Positions 1 through 9,319 of a stretch of DNA of 64,000 nt are shown piece by piece. How positions within the stretch are numbered: position 1 is the first letter of the stretch; each line of letters starts with the position of its first letter. Made by a program: the position numbers and the translations under genes. The stretch comes from Macrothele yani (taxonomy: Eukaryota; Arthropoda; Arachnida; Araneae; Macrothelidae), in the NCBI GenBank assembly GCA_039090855.1, contig CM076995.1:116188770-116252769 (forward strand), in the 5' to 3' direction. The notes beneath the pieces are model-generated. The model was not told the DNA's origin, searched no databases, and worked only from the letters and a program-made list of their open reading frames with translations.

Positions 1-1146
1 CATTCCAGCACGTTTCAGAGTTCGACAGAGGACGAATGGTGGCTTATCACCACAGCGGTTTATCGTACAGAGACATCGGCGCCCGTGTGTGACGACATCC
101 AGCCACAGTGAGGAGAGTATGATTTCGGTTGGTGCAGGAGAGACGGACGGACGGACCGACGTGAGTGATTGCCGCAGCCGCGGCACTACACCGAACGAGA
201 GGACCGGCATGTTGTGCGGCGGACATTTACGGCTCGCACCGCCACATCACGAACGTTAGCGCAGGAATTAGGGTGTGTTGCGCAACAACCTGTGTCAGCA
301 CGTACCGTTCGACGTCGTATGCAGGAGCGAGGACTTGTCGCACGGCGCCCTTTTCTCCGATTACCATCGACGTTACACCACCGGCGAGTGCGGCGGCAGT
401 GGGCCGTTGAACGCCGCACCTGCACTACAGAATGGCACGGCATTGTCTTCTCCGATGAATCCCGCTTCTGCCTTCAACACGACGACGGTCGGATCCGCGT
501 GTGGTGGCACCGCGGTGAGAGACTGTATGACGCCTGCATTATGCATCGCCATACCGGTCCGTCGCGTAGCGTTATGGTTTGGGCCGCAATTGGATATGAC
601 ACTCTCACCCCTCTGGTATGCATCGTCGGTACACTCAACAGTCACCGCTATATCTCCGACGTTTTGGAGCCTGTAGTCCTTCCTTACCTGCAGGACCTGC
701 CGGCGGTCAAGTTTCAACAGGACAATGCGCGCCCGCACGTGGCACGCATCGTGCAACAATTCTTCACGGCCCACCAAGTGTCACTGCTGCCGTGGCCCGC
801 CTGTTCTCCCGATATGTCTCCCTTCGAACACCACGTCTGGTCGCTGATCGGCAACCGAGAGGCCCTGCAAGCACCACCCGTTGCTACGCCTGATGAACTG
901 TGGCAACGTGTGGAAGCAGCCTGGACCGACATACCCCAAGCTCACATCCGAAGCCTCTTTCGTTCGATGCTACGGTTATTGCCAGCCATGGGGGCCACAC
1001 GAACTATTGATGTCTGCGTGTTCCGCAAGTCGCACGGGCCTGTAAGCTCAATCGTTTCGTCTTTGTATCTGTTGTTATGTATCCAGTAAATCTGGCTTTG
1101 CTATCTCGTGTCCTTCTTGGTGCTGCATTTTGGGTGGCCAGTAGTG
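1..1146 (+). mobile_element. Tc1-like DNA transposon, 5' end outside window
   Basis: This is the right-hand part of a Tc1-like element. Its right terminal inverted repeat ends at 1146 and is followed by TA (1147-1148), the expected target dinucleotide. Comparison with the complete copy at 35080-36468 shows that window base 1 corresponds to base 35338, so about 258 bp including the left terminus lies upstream of the window. The transposase reading frame inside is broken (next entry). The terminus reads ccttcttggtgctgcatttt and then tgggtggccagtagtg, nearly identical to the other copy. Confidence 0.92.
3..1040 (+). pseudogene. Tc1-like DD34E transposase, frameshifted pseudogene
   Basis: Transposases of this family bind the terminal repeats through an N-terminal paired-like helix-turn-helix and cut and paste the element at TA. 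Here the helix-turn-helix part begins in frame 3 (FDRGRMVAYHHSG, then YRDIGARV) and hits stops at 90-92 and 120-122. The second stop comes from a one-base loss relative to the copy at 35.3 kb. The rest is open in another frame from 169. The catalytic domain keeps FSDES for the first Asp, FQQDNARPH for the second, and a Glu in SPDMSPFE, with 34 residues between the last two, so it is a DD34E enzyme. An extra His follows that Glu (FEHHVW). A small deletion near 978 shifts the C-terminus, so the open frame runs on to 1089 with unrelated sequence. It cannot make a complete enzyme. Confidence 0.9.
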
Positions 1147-1185
1147 TATTACGATCCTTCAAAAAACAGCGCTGGGTTTGACATA

Positions 1186-1743
1186 TTAGGTGTACAAATT
1201 AATTCAGGGTCTTTTTTGTACAAAGTCAGTGTTTATTTTGTAATTAACTTACATTTTAACATGCGAAATCTCCATCGGCATCTATGTACACTTCTGCCAA
1301 CGATTGGGCAGATGACGAATCCCATCCCAGTAAAAGGACGGCGGTTTGGAGTCGATGAAATCGGCAATGCATTGAGCGACATCATCGGGTGTTTTGAAGT
1401 GCGAATTCACTAAGTGGTGTTGGAGGGACCTACACAAATGGTAATCCGATGGGGCTAAGTCTGGTGAATACGCCGGGTGCAGAACTTTCCAACCGAAAAC
1501 AGTTATGGTGTCCTTGGTAGTTTTCGCCATGTGAGGCCTTGCGTTGTCCTGCAGCAGTATCACTTGCCGCGTCCCATGGCCGATCAACAGTCGTTTCTTC
1601 TCCATTGCGTCCCTCAAACGATGAAGTTTCCTTTGATAACGCAAAGCATTGACGGTTTCACCTGGTTTAAGCAACTCATAAGACAATACACCCTTCATGC
1701 CCCACCAAATGCACAGTAACAAATTTTTTGCCGTGAAGATCTT
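1186..1743 (-). mobile_element. mariner element, 5'-truncated
   Basis: The element's 3' end lies on the left at 1186-1188 with ttaggtgtacaaattaattc, a mariner-type terminus. Reading leftward from about 1743, only the C-terminal half of the transposase remains. No matching opposite terminus is visible near 1750, so the 5' half including its terminal repeat has been lost. The element begins about 40 bp after the end of the Tc1 copy. Confidence 0.8.
1282..1743 (-). pseudogene. mariner transposase, C-terminal fragment
   Basis: About 147 residues are open on the minus strand. They contain the mariner signature WWGMKGVLSYELL, the second catalytic Asp in LLQDNARPHMAK, and the third in AYSPDLAPSDYH, which identify the Tc1/mariner superfamily, mariner branch. 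I count 33 rather than the usual 34 residues between these two Asps, because the segment before AYSPD is one residue short; this looks like a 3-bp loss. The N-terminal DNA-binding half and the first catalytic Asp are absent, and a stop at 1744-1746 closes the frame upstream. It is a dead fossil with no start codon of its own. Confidence 0.85.
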
Positions 1744-1749
1744 CTATAT

Positions 1750-2290
1750 GGTTGAGAGCTGGGGACTGAGTTGACTTGAGTGACGCATTGTATTTATCTC
1801 GGTTATCCAAGTGGGCGAGTAGTCAGTGGTGCGGGTTCAAGTCATGGATAAGACATGAATGTATGTGCTACAGCGTTGGTTCCAACACGTTTGTGGAGCC
1901 AGGCCTTAAATATCTGATAGGAAAATCTTAATAGCATTAAATGAAAAAAAAAATCTTATCTCGAGGGTCTTCAGTATGATTGAGATCTAGTGATTGGGTA
2001 GACTAAAAGTTTTTTTTTTTTTTTATGATCTTTGAATTAATCGCATTGATCTGAAGGGGTTGGTCGGTTTGGATTCCCTCGGTAAAATAATATCGGTTGA
2101 ATAGGAATGATGCTTTACCGGAGACACCCCGTCGTCAAAATGGTGCATACTCCCAAAATTGGAAATGAGGTCATCAAGAAAGGTAACCCCAGTCTAAACG
2201 GCTTGTCTTTCTGCGGTAAGGAACTTTGACGTTCCTGTCATCTGAAAAGACCGGGGCTCCAGAACAAGTGATTAACTCGATCTCTCGTCG
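1750..2290. other. Unassigned sequence, no gene seen
   Basis: AT-rich sequence with an A run near 1945 and a T run near 2010. I see no open frame with recognisable protein similarity and no terminal repeats. Confidence 0.6.
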
Positions 2291-2500
2291 TCCTGGTGGT
2301 GGCCGAGCGGTCAGAGGCGTAGGTTTGTGACTAGTTGTCAGAGCAGGGCCTGGTTTCCAGTATCCGATGAAGGCATCGGTGGAACCATTGACCCCAAATT
2401 TGACTTCCTGAGACCATTGAATTCCCTGAAACCATTGACCCCAAATTTGCGACGAGCGGACTGCTTAGTGCCGTTAAATTGCTTATGATAGCTACTGTAA
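2291..2500 (+). repeat. Diverged tRNA-derived SINE-A copy
   Basis: The tRNA-like head (ggtggccgagcggtcagagg) is followed by the family's body motif accattgaccccaaattt and by cggactgcttagtgccgtta, which matches the consensus gggcgactgcttatagccc. The body motif is partly duplicated (2383-2400 and 2437-2455). It is heavily mutated and resembles the copy at 18.44 kb most, which suggests an older subfamily. Confidence 0.55.
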
Positions 2501-3265
2501 CACGCATCAGATGCAAATTATGAAAGAATATAATTTTCTAGTTCATTTGTCGATTCGATGCGAAATAATTTTCGCCTTGAACAAATAAAAAAGAAGGGGG
2601 GTGTTGACTAGGATTGATATCGGCTTCTATAAGTAATGCAAGAGTGGCCCATGCATTTCCATATTTATAAAGAGCGGATTAAGCGTCGCATTAACGCCGA
2701 ACACGTGAATTATGATGTTTAATGTGGAGGCGTTATTTGTCCTGGTTGCTGAGAGGTAGGATTACTCGTACTTGTTATATTCACCATGCTACTTTTAAGA
2801 AAAGAAGTAAAACGCTTTCACGCGAATACAGAATTTTGGCCTGCCCGATTGCTGACGTAATGTGAGCTTTGCGGGAGGGATTTGCACCGTTGAGTGGCAA
2901 ATCCCCGTTCCGCAAAAGCACAAAAACCGTTTATCATCGACTTCAAAACGGATGTCTTATATTCATCGATGCTGGGAAGAAGTCAGATTTACTTAATTAA
3001 ACTACCACGCTGTTGTAAGTTATTAATGTTTTACCATTTCAAAGCTTAATCTTTTTCTTCCCCCTTCCTTATTTTTTTACGTGTATTGTGCCTCTACATT
3101 TTTTTTTATTTTTTAATAAAAAGTTCAGGAATTTATACTTAACTTTGAAGTGCTTAATTTTAATTACAGTGACATCCCATGCGTCTAGCAGAGAACTGAA
3201 AGAATTCACGACACTTTACAGAACTCACTGATACGTAGAGTGAGGATGTATCCTCACTTTGTATA
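2501..3265. other. Unassigned sequence
   Basis: AT-rich sequence with a pyrimidine-rich stretch near 3050-3110 and several homopolymer runs. No recognisable gene or repeat boundary. Confidence 0.55.
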
Positions 3266-4400
3266 CACTGAAGTGCCAAAAAAAAAAAAAAAGAAAAACC
3301 CGGATAAATCCTTATACCGTGTTGGTCTTCCTCGCGATCGGATAATAGCAGCAACGCGACGGGGCATGGACTCCACGAGCTCTGTGTAGTACTATGGAGA
3401 CGGTGCACACCATGCTTCCTGAAGAGCGTTCCACAATTCCGTAATATTCACCAGTGACGGATTCCTTGCATTGACAGCACGTTGAACAGCATCCCAAATG
3501 CGTTCGATGGAGTTCAAATCTGGCGAACGAGTGAAGAAGTCAGGATGTCAAACTCCGTGGAATGCTCCTCCAGCCATAATCGGACGACTGTGGACGCTTG
3601 CCGTGACGCATTATCGTGTTGAAAGAGGTCGCACCCGTCGGAGTGGTTGCATGATATGAATGGATGAAATTGATCCCCAAGGATGGTTACGTAGCCTCCA
3701 CCGGTCAGAGCGGTCGTATGAGGAGTCCTAATGCGTTCCAGCTGAAAACACCGCACACCATAACAGAACCACCGCCGGCCTGCACTGTCCCTTGTAGGCA
3801 TGCGGGATCCATTGCGTGGTGGATTTGTCGTTACACCCAGGGTTGGCCATCTGCCCGAAACAGTTGGTACCCCGATTCGTCGGACCACGCTATACACGTT
3901 TCGGTGTTCCAGCGCCCAGGCGAGGAGCACATCCTTGTGTCATCTGGTCAGCAGTGATACCCGGGTGGGGCGTCGGCTCCGGAACCCCATAAAACACATG
4001 GAACGTTGCACTGTCCGAACGCTGATGCTATTTTCTGGCACCAGCATTGAATTGCGCCGTGATTTGCGGCAATGTTGCACTCCGGAAGGATGCTTCGATT
4101 AGAGACAGATGCCGTTGTCCATGATCGTGTTTGGGGCTTTTCTACGGCCACACAAGTCTCGCACTCTGGATTTATCCCCTGAGTTTGTGTAGTTCATGTA
4201 TATACCCTTGAAATTGTTGACCGTGTAAATCCAAATTTCGTGGTAATTTCCGAGATGGTGTGACCCAGCTCTCGGGGACCGACTATCACACCACGTTCGA
4301 AATAACTTGAGTCGTGATAACCTGCCATCTGAACTGCGAATGCTACTACTTGAGCTTGTGGAGATGTCTGCCTCTATCAAAGAATATATCTAACGAGAAG
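3266..4400 (-). mobile_element. Tc1-like element relic (second family)
   Basis: The left boundary is TA (3264-3265) followed by cactgaagtgccaaa, a terminus typical of many Tc1-like elements. The transposase is read leftward. No matching right terminus is visible between 4380 and 4620, so the right boundary is approximate. Confidence 0.75.
3300..4360 (-). pseudogene. Tc1-like transposase, multiply frameshifted
   Basis: The N-terminal region at about 4120-4360 encodes a recognisable helix-turn-helix segment (MNYTNSGDKSRVRDLCGRRK). The central region at 3514-3930 holds FQHDNASRQA, the place of the second catalytic Asp. The end of the catalytic core (SIERIWDAVQRAVNARN, giving the Glu) is in a different frame around 3430-3530. 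The C-terminal ESMPRRVAAIIRSRG lies in the same frame as that Glu, but behind an in-frame stop. At least two frameshifts and a stop separate these blocks. It is unrelated in detail to the 35-kb family. Confidence 0.8.
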
Positions 4401-4766
4401 TTAAGGCTCAGGAGACGTAACTAGCGCAGCCATATCTTCAGAGAAAAAATGCAGTGAACAGAAGCCAACATACAGGCTGATGCCGGAGCAGACTGCGCAT
4501 GCGTATTTCTGTTGACTTCAATTCTTTGGATAAAGAAGAGTCAGCCGAGCTACTCACAGCACGTGATTGTTACCTTCTCGGTAGCATAATCACTTCGCAA
4601 GTCGGATATCTTAGTTTTGTTACGCCAATCGGGTTAGTTTAGGCTTTTGTTTGTTCTTCAATTTTTCAGAAACATTTTCAGTAATGCCAAATACTAGGGA
4701 ATGTCTGCATTTTGTACGGATCCTTAGGCCTAACTGTAATATTTGCTGAAATTTAATTTAAATAGT
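4401..4766. other. Unassigned sequence
   Basis: No gene or repeat recognised. The segment ends at the first copy of the 14-bp direct repeat that flanks the next element. Confidence 0.5.
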
Positions 4767-4780
4767 AATACTAATGTTAT
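4767..4780. repeat. 14-bp target-site duplication, left
   Basis: aatactaatgttat, identical to 5301-5314. The two copies bracket the inverted-repeat insertion exactly. Confidence 0.8.
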
Positions 4781-4872
4781 ATAGATTGTGGGACGCTAAC
4801 ACCAGAAAACTAATTATAAATATGATGATCCGATTTATTGGTGTCAAAGTAAGAAATCACACTAATTTCACT

Positions 4873-4912
4873 CCGCAAGCTTTCTCCGTCAACGGACGGC
4901 TTCATCAGGTGG
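4873..4912 (-). ncRNA. Hammerhead-ribozyme-like motif (left arm)
   Basis: On the minus strand: helix I strand CCAC, core CTGATGA, hairpin CCGTC-cgtt-GACGG, core GAAA, GCTT, then GCGG. It matches the plus-strand motif at 5200-5239 except that helix I has one A-C mismatch (CCAC against GCGG), so it may be weaker or inactive. Confidence 0.55.
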
Positions 4913-5199
4913 TTACCTAGAGAATACAAAATCAAAATTGTAGACAGAACGTTAATTGTAATATGACAAATGAAATCATGCGTGAGGACCGCGCGTAGAA
5001 ATAGCCACGGAACGTGGTGAATACAATACAAGAAGATTCTAGTTTCTTCCTAAAGTTTACACTTTTTGCTTTTACTTTTAAGATATTGTATTCACCACGT
5101 TCCATGGTTATTTCTGCGCGCGGTCCTCACGCATGATTTCATTTGTCATATTAGAATTAACGTTCTGTCTACAATTTTGATTTTGTATTCTCTATGTAA

Positions 5200-5239
5200 C
5201 CGCCTGATGAAGCCGTCCGTTGACGGAGAAAGCTTGCGG
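5200..5239 (+). ncRNA. Hammerhead-ribozyme-like motif (right arm)
   Basis: Helix I is CCGC (5200-5203) with GCGG (5236-5239), fully paired. The core boxes are CTGATGA (5204-5210) and GAAA (5228-5231). Helix II is CCGTC (5213-5217) with GACGG (5222-5226). Between GAAA and helix I lies GCTT, so AGCU would form a loop-less helix III with the CUU/G cleavage site at 5235. A two-base helix III without a loop can only form between two molecules, the arrangement described for minimal dimeric hammerheads in Penelope-like elements. Two unpaired purines at the base of helix II (AG against A) depart from the usual closing pair. Confidence 0.6.
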
Positions 5240-5300
5240 AGTGAAATTCGTGTGATTTCTTACTTTGACACCAATAAATCGGATCATTATATTTATAATT

Positions 5301-5314
5301 AATACTAATGTTAT
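5301..5314. repeat. 14-bp target-site duplication, right
   Basis: aatactaatgttat, identical to 4767-4780. The preceding t is shared too, so the duplication could be 15 bp. Confidence 0.8.
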
Positions 5315-6836
5315 TGCATATTTTTCTCACCAAAATAAGGGATCGGCGGGATATCAGAAAACAGCAAAAAAAAAAAAAAAAAAAACTGCTCTAAGCAAAT
5401 AGTCATCAGATCAAAGAAAAGCTTCACTGCCGTAGTCCCCCTAAAGTGTTTTGCTCCTGAATTTTTAACTTTCCCGCAGAGCATATTACCTCTTAAGATG
5501 TGGTGGCGCTGTTGCTGCCTGTTTTACGTTATCTCTATGAGAGTTGACCTTCTTTAAGCGTTAGATATTCTTTGCCTCTATATACGTAGTTTGCGAACAC
5601 CATTTGCCGCATGTGTGTGGTGGCATGTAATAGAAATGGTAGTGCCCTTCTCAGTTTTTTTTTTTTTCACCTTAGTGTATGTCGCCTTTGCTCCTACAGT
5701 CCATGAAGCATGAGTCAACTTCATACGGCTACATTTTTGTGTGCAATTTCATGAGAAACGGGAGGACAAACGTAGCGAAGTTGCAAAGTATGTTCCGGTG
5801 AAGAGCCGGAAACGCTGAGTTGGTAAACACCGCGTTCTTGTAGTGGAGCGTCAGGCAGTTCACGAAGGCACAGCTGGGAACACCAGTAGTTGGTCGACGA
5901 CCCCCTCCCTTCCCTAAATTTTAGATCATTTGATATGACTTAGATATCGACTACACTATGCGAATCGGATTATATTAGATATCATTAGTTATTTTTATTT
6001 TTTCGTTAAAAAATTAACGCATTTGTGCAGAATTCCCGAATTATTTTTTTGCCTTATCCCGTTTTTGGTGGTTCTCAATTATACTGATTTACTCGAGCCA
6101 CTGAAATTAAAGCGGACTTTTAAAAAGGATGTCCTGCTCCGTTAAACTAGTTACATCCACGTAAGAAAGATTCAGAATCTTTTCCTTCCATCACAGTGCG
6201 CGTTGCGTTGCTTTTAAACCGAGTAAAAACGCAATGCTTCGTCTTAAAATGCTACAAATTAAATTAACATGCGACTCGTATAATTGTTTTAACTTCCTTG
6301 GTAACTGAAAAACATAAAACAAATTGACGCGAGCACAGACTTAAGTTGCCGAGATAATTCATTTAATGAGAATGTGAAAAAGTAATAAGAGGAGACTGAT
6401 GTAATGGAGCAAAATAATTAGCCTGTCAAGTGAAATTTAAGACCTAATCATTTTTAATTTTTTCATTGCAATCGAAAAAAAGAACTGGAAAAAAATCAGT
6501 TCTAACGAATGTTTTATTCCGCAACAAGAAAGATGTATAATTAACGTTGGGTATTCGGACTTTCATGAAAAATCGGCCTTGCTCCTAAAACCATTGTCAT
6601 GCATGGAAAGCGAGATAGCAATAAACTTCTCAGAATTCATTTATGCTTTTTCCTTTCTCAAGAGCCGCTGGAAGTCATCGCACACTAAGTGACAAGAAAA
6701 TCTGCCCTTGTACTTATTTTCATTTCACAGAATGGATCGCAGTGTGTACGTTACCAAGGGATAGGAGAAAATAAGAGCCTGATTATCAAAGAAGCGCATT
6801 GGGCACCAAGGGCATACAAAATTTAAAGACTATGTA
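5315..6836. other. Unassigned sequence (about 1.5 kb)
   Basis: AT-rich sequence with poly-A near 5366-5386 and poly-T near 5657. No recognisable coding region, tRNA-like head or terminal inverted repeat. Confidence 0.55.
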
Positions 6837-7054
6837 CACCGAGGAGCTAAACCATTATCACCTGCCTAATATGATGTTGATCCTTCACGTGCCGCCAAAA
6901 CTGCTCTTATCCTGCGAGTGGTGGACGCTACAAGATTTCTAAAGATGTCTTGTGGTAATCCTTTAACTCTTGTACAAAGGCGTAACTAGACATTTTTTCG
7001 CCCGGAGCAAACCATAGAATATTGCGCCCTATCTCTTTTTTTAGGGGGGGGGGG

Positions 7055-7212
7055 GGTACTATCATGATGAGCAACTCTTATGGCTATAAGCTAACGTTCG
7101 TCCTTAATTTTAAGGCCCCTGGTTCCAGGGAATGGAAAGAGTGTCGTGAGACCATGCTTCATACTGGATTCGAACCGGGCTCCACTCGGACAAACTGTCA
7201 GTCCATCTTTCA
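7055..7212 (-). repeat. SINE-A copy (minus strand)
   Basis: Read on the minus strand it has box B-like ggttcgaatcc, then aagcatgg, ttccctggaaccag and the tail ttatagccataagagttgctcat. The extreme 5' tRNA head is degraded. It lies within the hAT-like element. Confidence 0.75.
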
Positions 7213-7481
7213 ATCTTATATACGGTACATAGAGAGAAAAACTGCTCGACGAAACAAAATTATGCCCCAATGGCATCCCTATGCTCAGGGGTCAAGCTGC
7301 CGATCGCCATCTTCGCAGTTTGCGAAAAAGAAATCGTTTTGGCGATGGGAAAAAAGCTTTGGCGATTAACTTTTCATAATGTTATTGCACTTTGGCGAAA
7401 ACAAATTGAATTTGGCGACTAAATTGGCGAAAACTTTAGAACCCCTGCCTATGCGAAACGCACAATCAGACTGTACCGCAG

Positions 7482-7685
7482 AGGTGGAGCAGTGGTCTAA
7501 GCACTGGCTCCTGAAAATTTGTCTGAGATGGGTCCGAGTTCGAATACCGGGTGAGGCATGGATGATATGTTTGTCCTACAGCTCTGGTACTCTTCACACA
7601 CTTGAGCCAGTTGCCCGAAACTAGAGACGGGCGACTGCTTTACACCCCATTGAGTTGCTCACTGTGATCGTTAAACCCTCAAGCA
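7482..7685 (+). repeat. SINE-A copy (plus strand)
   Basis: Box A region ggtggagcagtggtctaagc, box B region gagttcgaataccgggtgag, then cgggcgactgctttacaccc and attgagttgctcactgtgat. It lies inside the hAT-like element, in opposite orientation to the copy at 7.06 kb. Confidence 0.85.
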
Positions 7686-8167
7686 AACAACAATGTAACA
7701 ATCAAATTATGACTGTTTGTGTAGCTTTTCCGAACTGTTTCGCAGTTACGAACTTTCATATCAATCAAATACAGCTGGTAGTCGTAGCTCGCAGCAGCAG
7801 CAATAATGATAGAATAGCCCCAAGAGAATCGACAATGTGGATATCTTTATCTTGCCCCGTTCGTACAACCGAGCGTTCATTTCTGAATGTAAGCAACTAA
7901 CACCCCTTGAACATTTTGAAGAAACCAAACTGGCGAAACATACTGTAGATAGACAAAGTATGAGCGAATAATCTGTACCAGAAACTGCCGCGAAAGTTTA
8001 CATTCCAGTCTTAATCAGATTGTAAGCTGTGAGTTTTGCGACCGCTCTTCAACGCGCCCCCCGTCTACCCCGCCCTAGTTACGCCTTTGCTCTTGTAAGT
8101 TACGTGGTTGAGCCGCTGCAGATCGCCTTTGTTGTTCCAACACAAACTGCACATGCTTGGTTGGATT

Positions 8168-8404
8168 CAATAACTTTTTTTCTTTTGGATTGGGATGTTT
8201 AACTACCACCTTGGGAAACTCATTGGGTTATAAGCAGTCGCCCGTCCCTAATTTAGGGTCACTGGTTCCAGGGAAGGGAGAGAGCCAGTCCCGTAAGTTA
8301 AACACAACATCCATGCCTCACCGGGATTCAAACCCGGACTCTTCTCGGACGAATGTTCGTAAGCCAGCGCTTAGACCACTGCACCACTGGGGCGGCAAGA
8401 ACCT
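8168..8404 (-). repeat. SINE-A inserted in Tc1, 11-bp duplication
   Basis: Full-length minus-strand copy: head gccgccccagtggtgcagtg, box B gggtttgaatcc, body with ccctggaaccagtgacccta, and tail including cccaatgagtttcccaaggt. The direct repeat ttggttggatt at 8157-8167 and 8405-8415 brackets it. The repeat belongs to the Tc1 transposase, so this insertion post-dates it. Confidence 0.9.
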
Positions 8405-9319
8405 TTGGTTGGATTGATGTCTAGGAAATTTAGAGGCCAGGGCAGTACCTGGAAATATTCCTCATGTTTCGCGCACCATTCTCTAATATTCCGGACAGAG
8501 TGGTAGGGCCCATTATCCTTCCTAAAGAAGGCAAGAGGGCACTACCGTTGCCATGAACCTGGTCTGCTATGATGTTTAGGAAGGTAGTAGACATCATAGT
8601 TTCCTGCACATGAATGACTGGGCCCAGGATTTTCCAGAAGAAAATTTCCCATAGCACTACACTTCCTCCACCGGCTTGTTTTCACCACACGGTGCATTCA
8701 GGTGCGAACACCTCCGCAGTTAAACGACGCACACGCATCAGGACCTCCATTTGGTGCAACAGGAAACGAAATTCATCGAATCAGACTACCTTCTTCCAGT
8801 CATTCAAAGTCCAGTTTTGATGTTCGCGTGCCCACTGTAAGCGCTTTCGACGGTGAGGTGAGGTTAGCGTGGGCACTCGGAGGTCTGAGGCTACGTAGCC
8901 CCCAGTTTTCAGGGGGTTCGATGTACTGTGTGTTACGGCACATTTCTCCCGTGTGCAACATTAAAATTACCGGCGAATTGCGCCACAATATCTCTTCTGT
9001 TGGCTCGTACTATATGGGACAGCCTTCGCTGACTTGTAGCATCGACGTGCCGTGGTTGGCCCACACCTTGCCGGCGGTTCGTGATTTCCCTCCTCGGACT
9101 ACTTTTTGGAGGTACTAACGACGTCTGCCCGTGAGTACCCCACAAGCCTTGCAGTCTCCGAAATGCTCTGATCCAATCATCTGGCCATTACAATTTGGCT
9201 TTTGTCAAACTCATTTAAGTCCGCTGCCTTTCCCATCTGAAGAACAAGAATGACATTAACAGATCTTAGTATCACGTGGTATTTATACCGTTTCATGACC
9301 TTCATACGCACCGTCGTTT

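Larger units (their letters stand above)
4781..5300. mobile_element. Penelope-like inverted-repeat insertion
   Basis: Two arms of about 217 bp, 4812-5028 and 5085-5300, are near-perfect inverted copies separated by about 56 bp. The whole unit is flanked by a perfect 14-bp direct repeat, aatactaatgttat, at 4767-4780 and 5301-5314, which I read as a target-site duplication. Each arm carries a 40-nt hammerhead-like motif. Penelope-like retroelements are known to have pseudo-LTRs, variable target duplications, inverted partial copies and minimal hammerhead motifs, so this is best read as a truncated Penelope-like insertion made only of inverted pseudo-LTR pieces. No reverse transcriptase or GIY-YIG region is present. 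The open frames across the arms are by-products of the repeat. Confidence 0.65.
6975..8089. mobile_element. hAT-like non-autonomous element, 1115 bp
   Basis: It begins caaaggcgtaactag and ends ctagttacgcctttg, a perfect 15-bp terminal inverted repeat. It is flanked by an identical 8-bp duplication, ctcttgta, at 6967-6974 and 8090-8097. Eight-bp duplications and termini of the CA(G/A)NGGCG type are hallmarks of hAT elements. No transposase is inside; it carries two SINE-A copies in opposite orientations and a stretch rich in ttggcga (7320-7440). It interrupts a Tc1 transposase, so the Tc1 insertion is older. Confidence 0.8.
6870..9238 (-). pseudogene. Tc1-like transposase in three pieces
   Basis: Reading leftward, the frame starts with ATG near 9238 (MGKAADLNEFDKSQIV, then the helix-turn-helix SISETARLVGYSRADVV). 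It continues through degraded sequence to WTLNDWKKVV and the first catalytic Asp in FDEFRFLLHQM, where a stop (TGA) replaces the expected Trp. The second Asp lies in FRKDNGPYHSVRNIREW. The last catalytic block (FLDINPTK) is where the SINE entered; QFVLEQQRRSAAAQPR lies beyond the SINE at 8100-8156, and the C-terminal DIFRNLV...GSTSY and stop lie beyond the hAT-like insertion at 6870-6960. Glu is replaced by Lys at the last catalytic position. It is a non-functional fossil, older than both insertions. Confidence 0.82.

Noticed and set aside
165..932. Overlapping open frames on both strands across the first Tc1 copy
   Set aside because: They are shadows of the G/C-rich transposase frame; only the frame starting near 169 shows DDE motifs.
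4810..5302. Two mirrored 73-78 residue open frames that look like a duplicated small protein
   Set aside because: They arise from the inverted arms, and the conserved part is explained by the hammerhead-like motif and pseudo-LTR sequence; there is no start context or partner gene.
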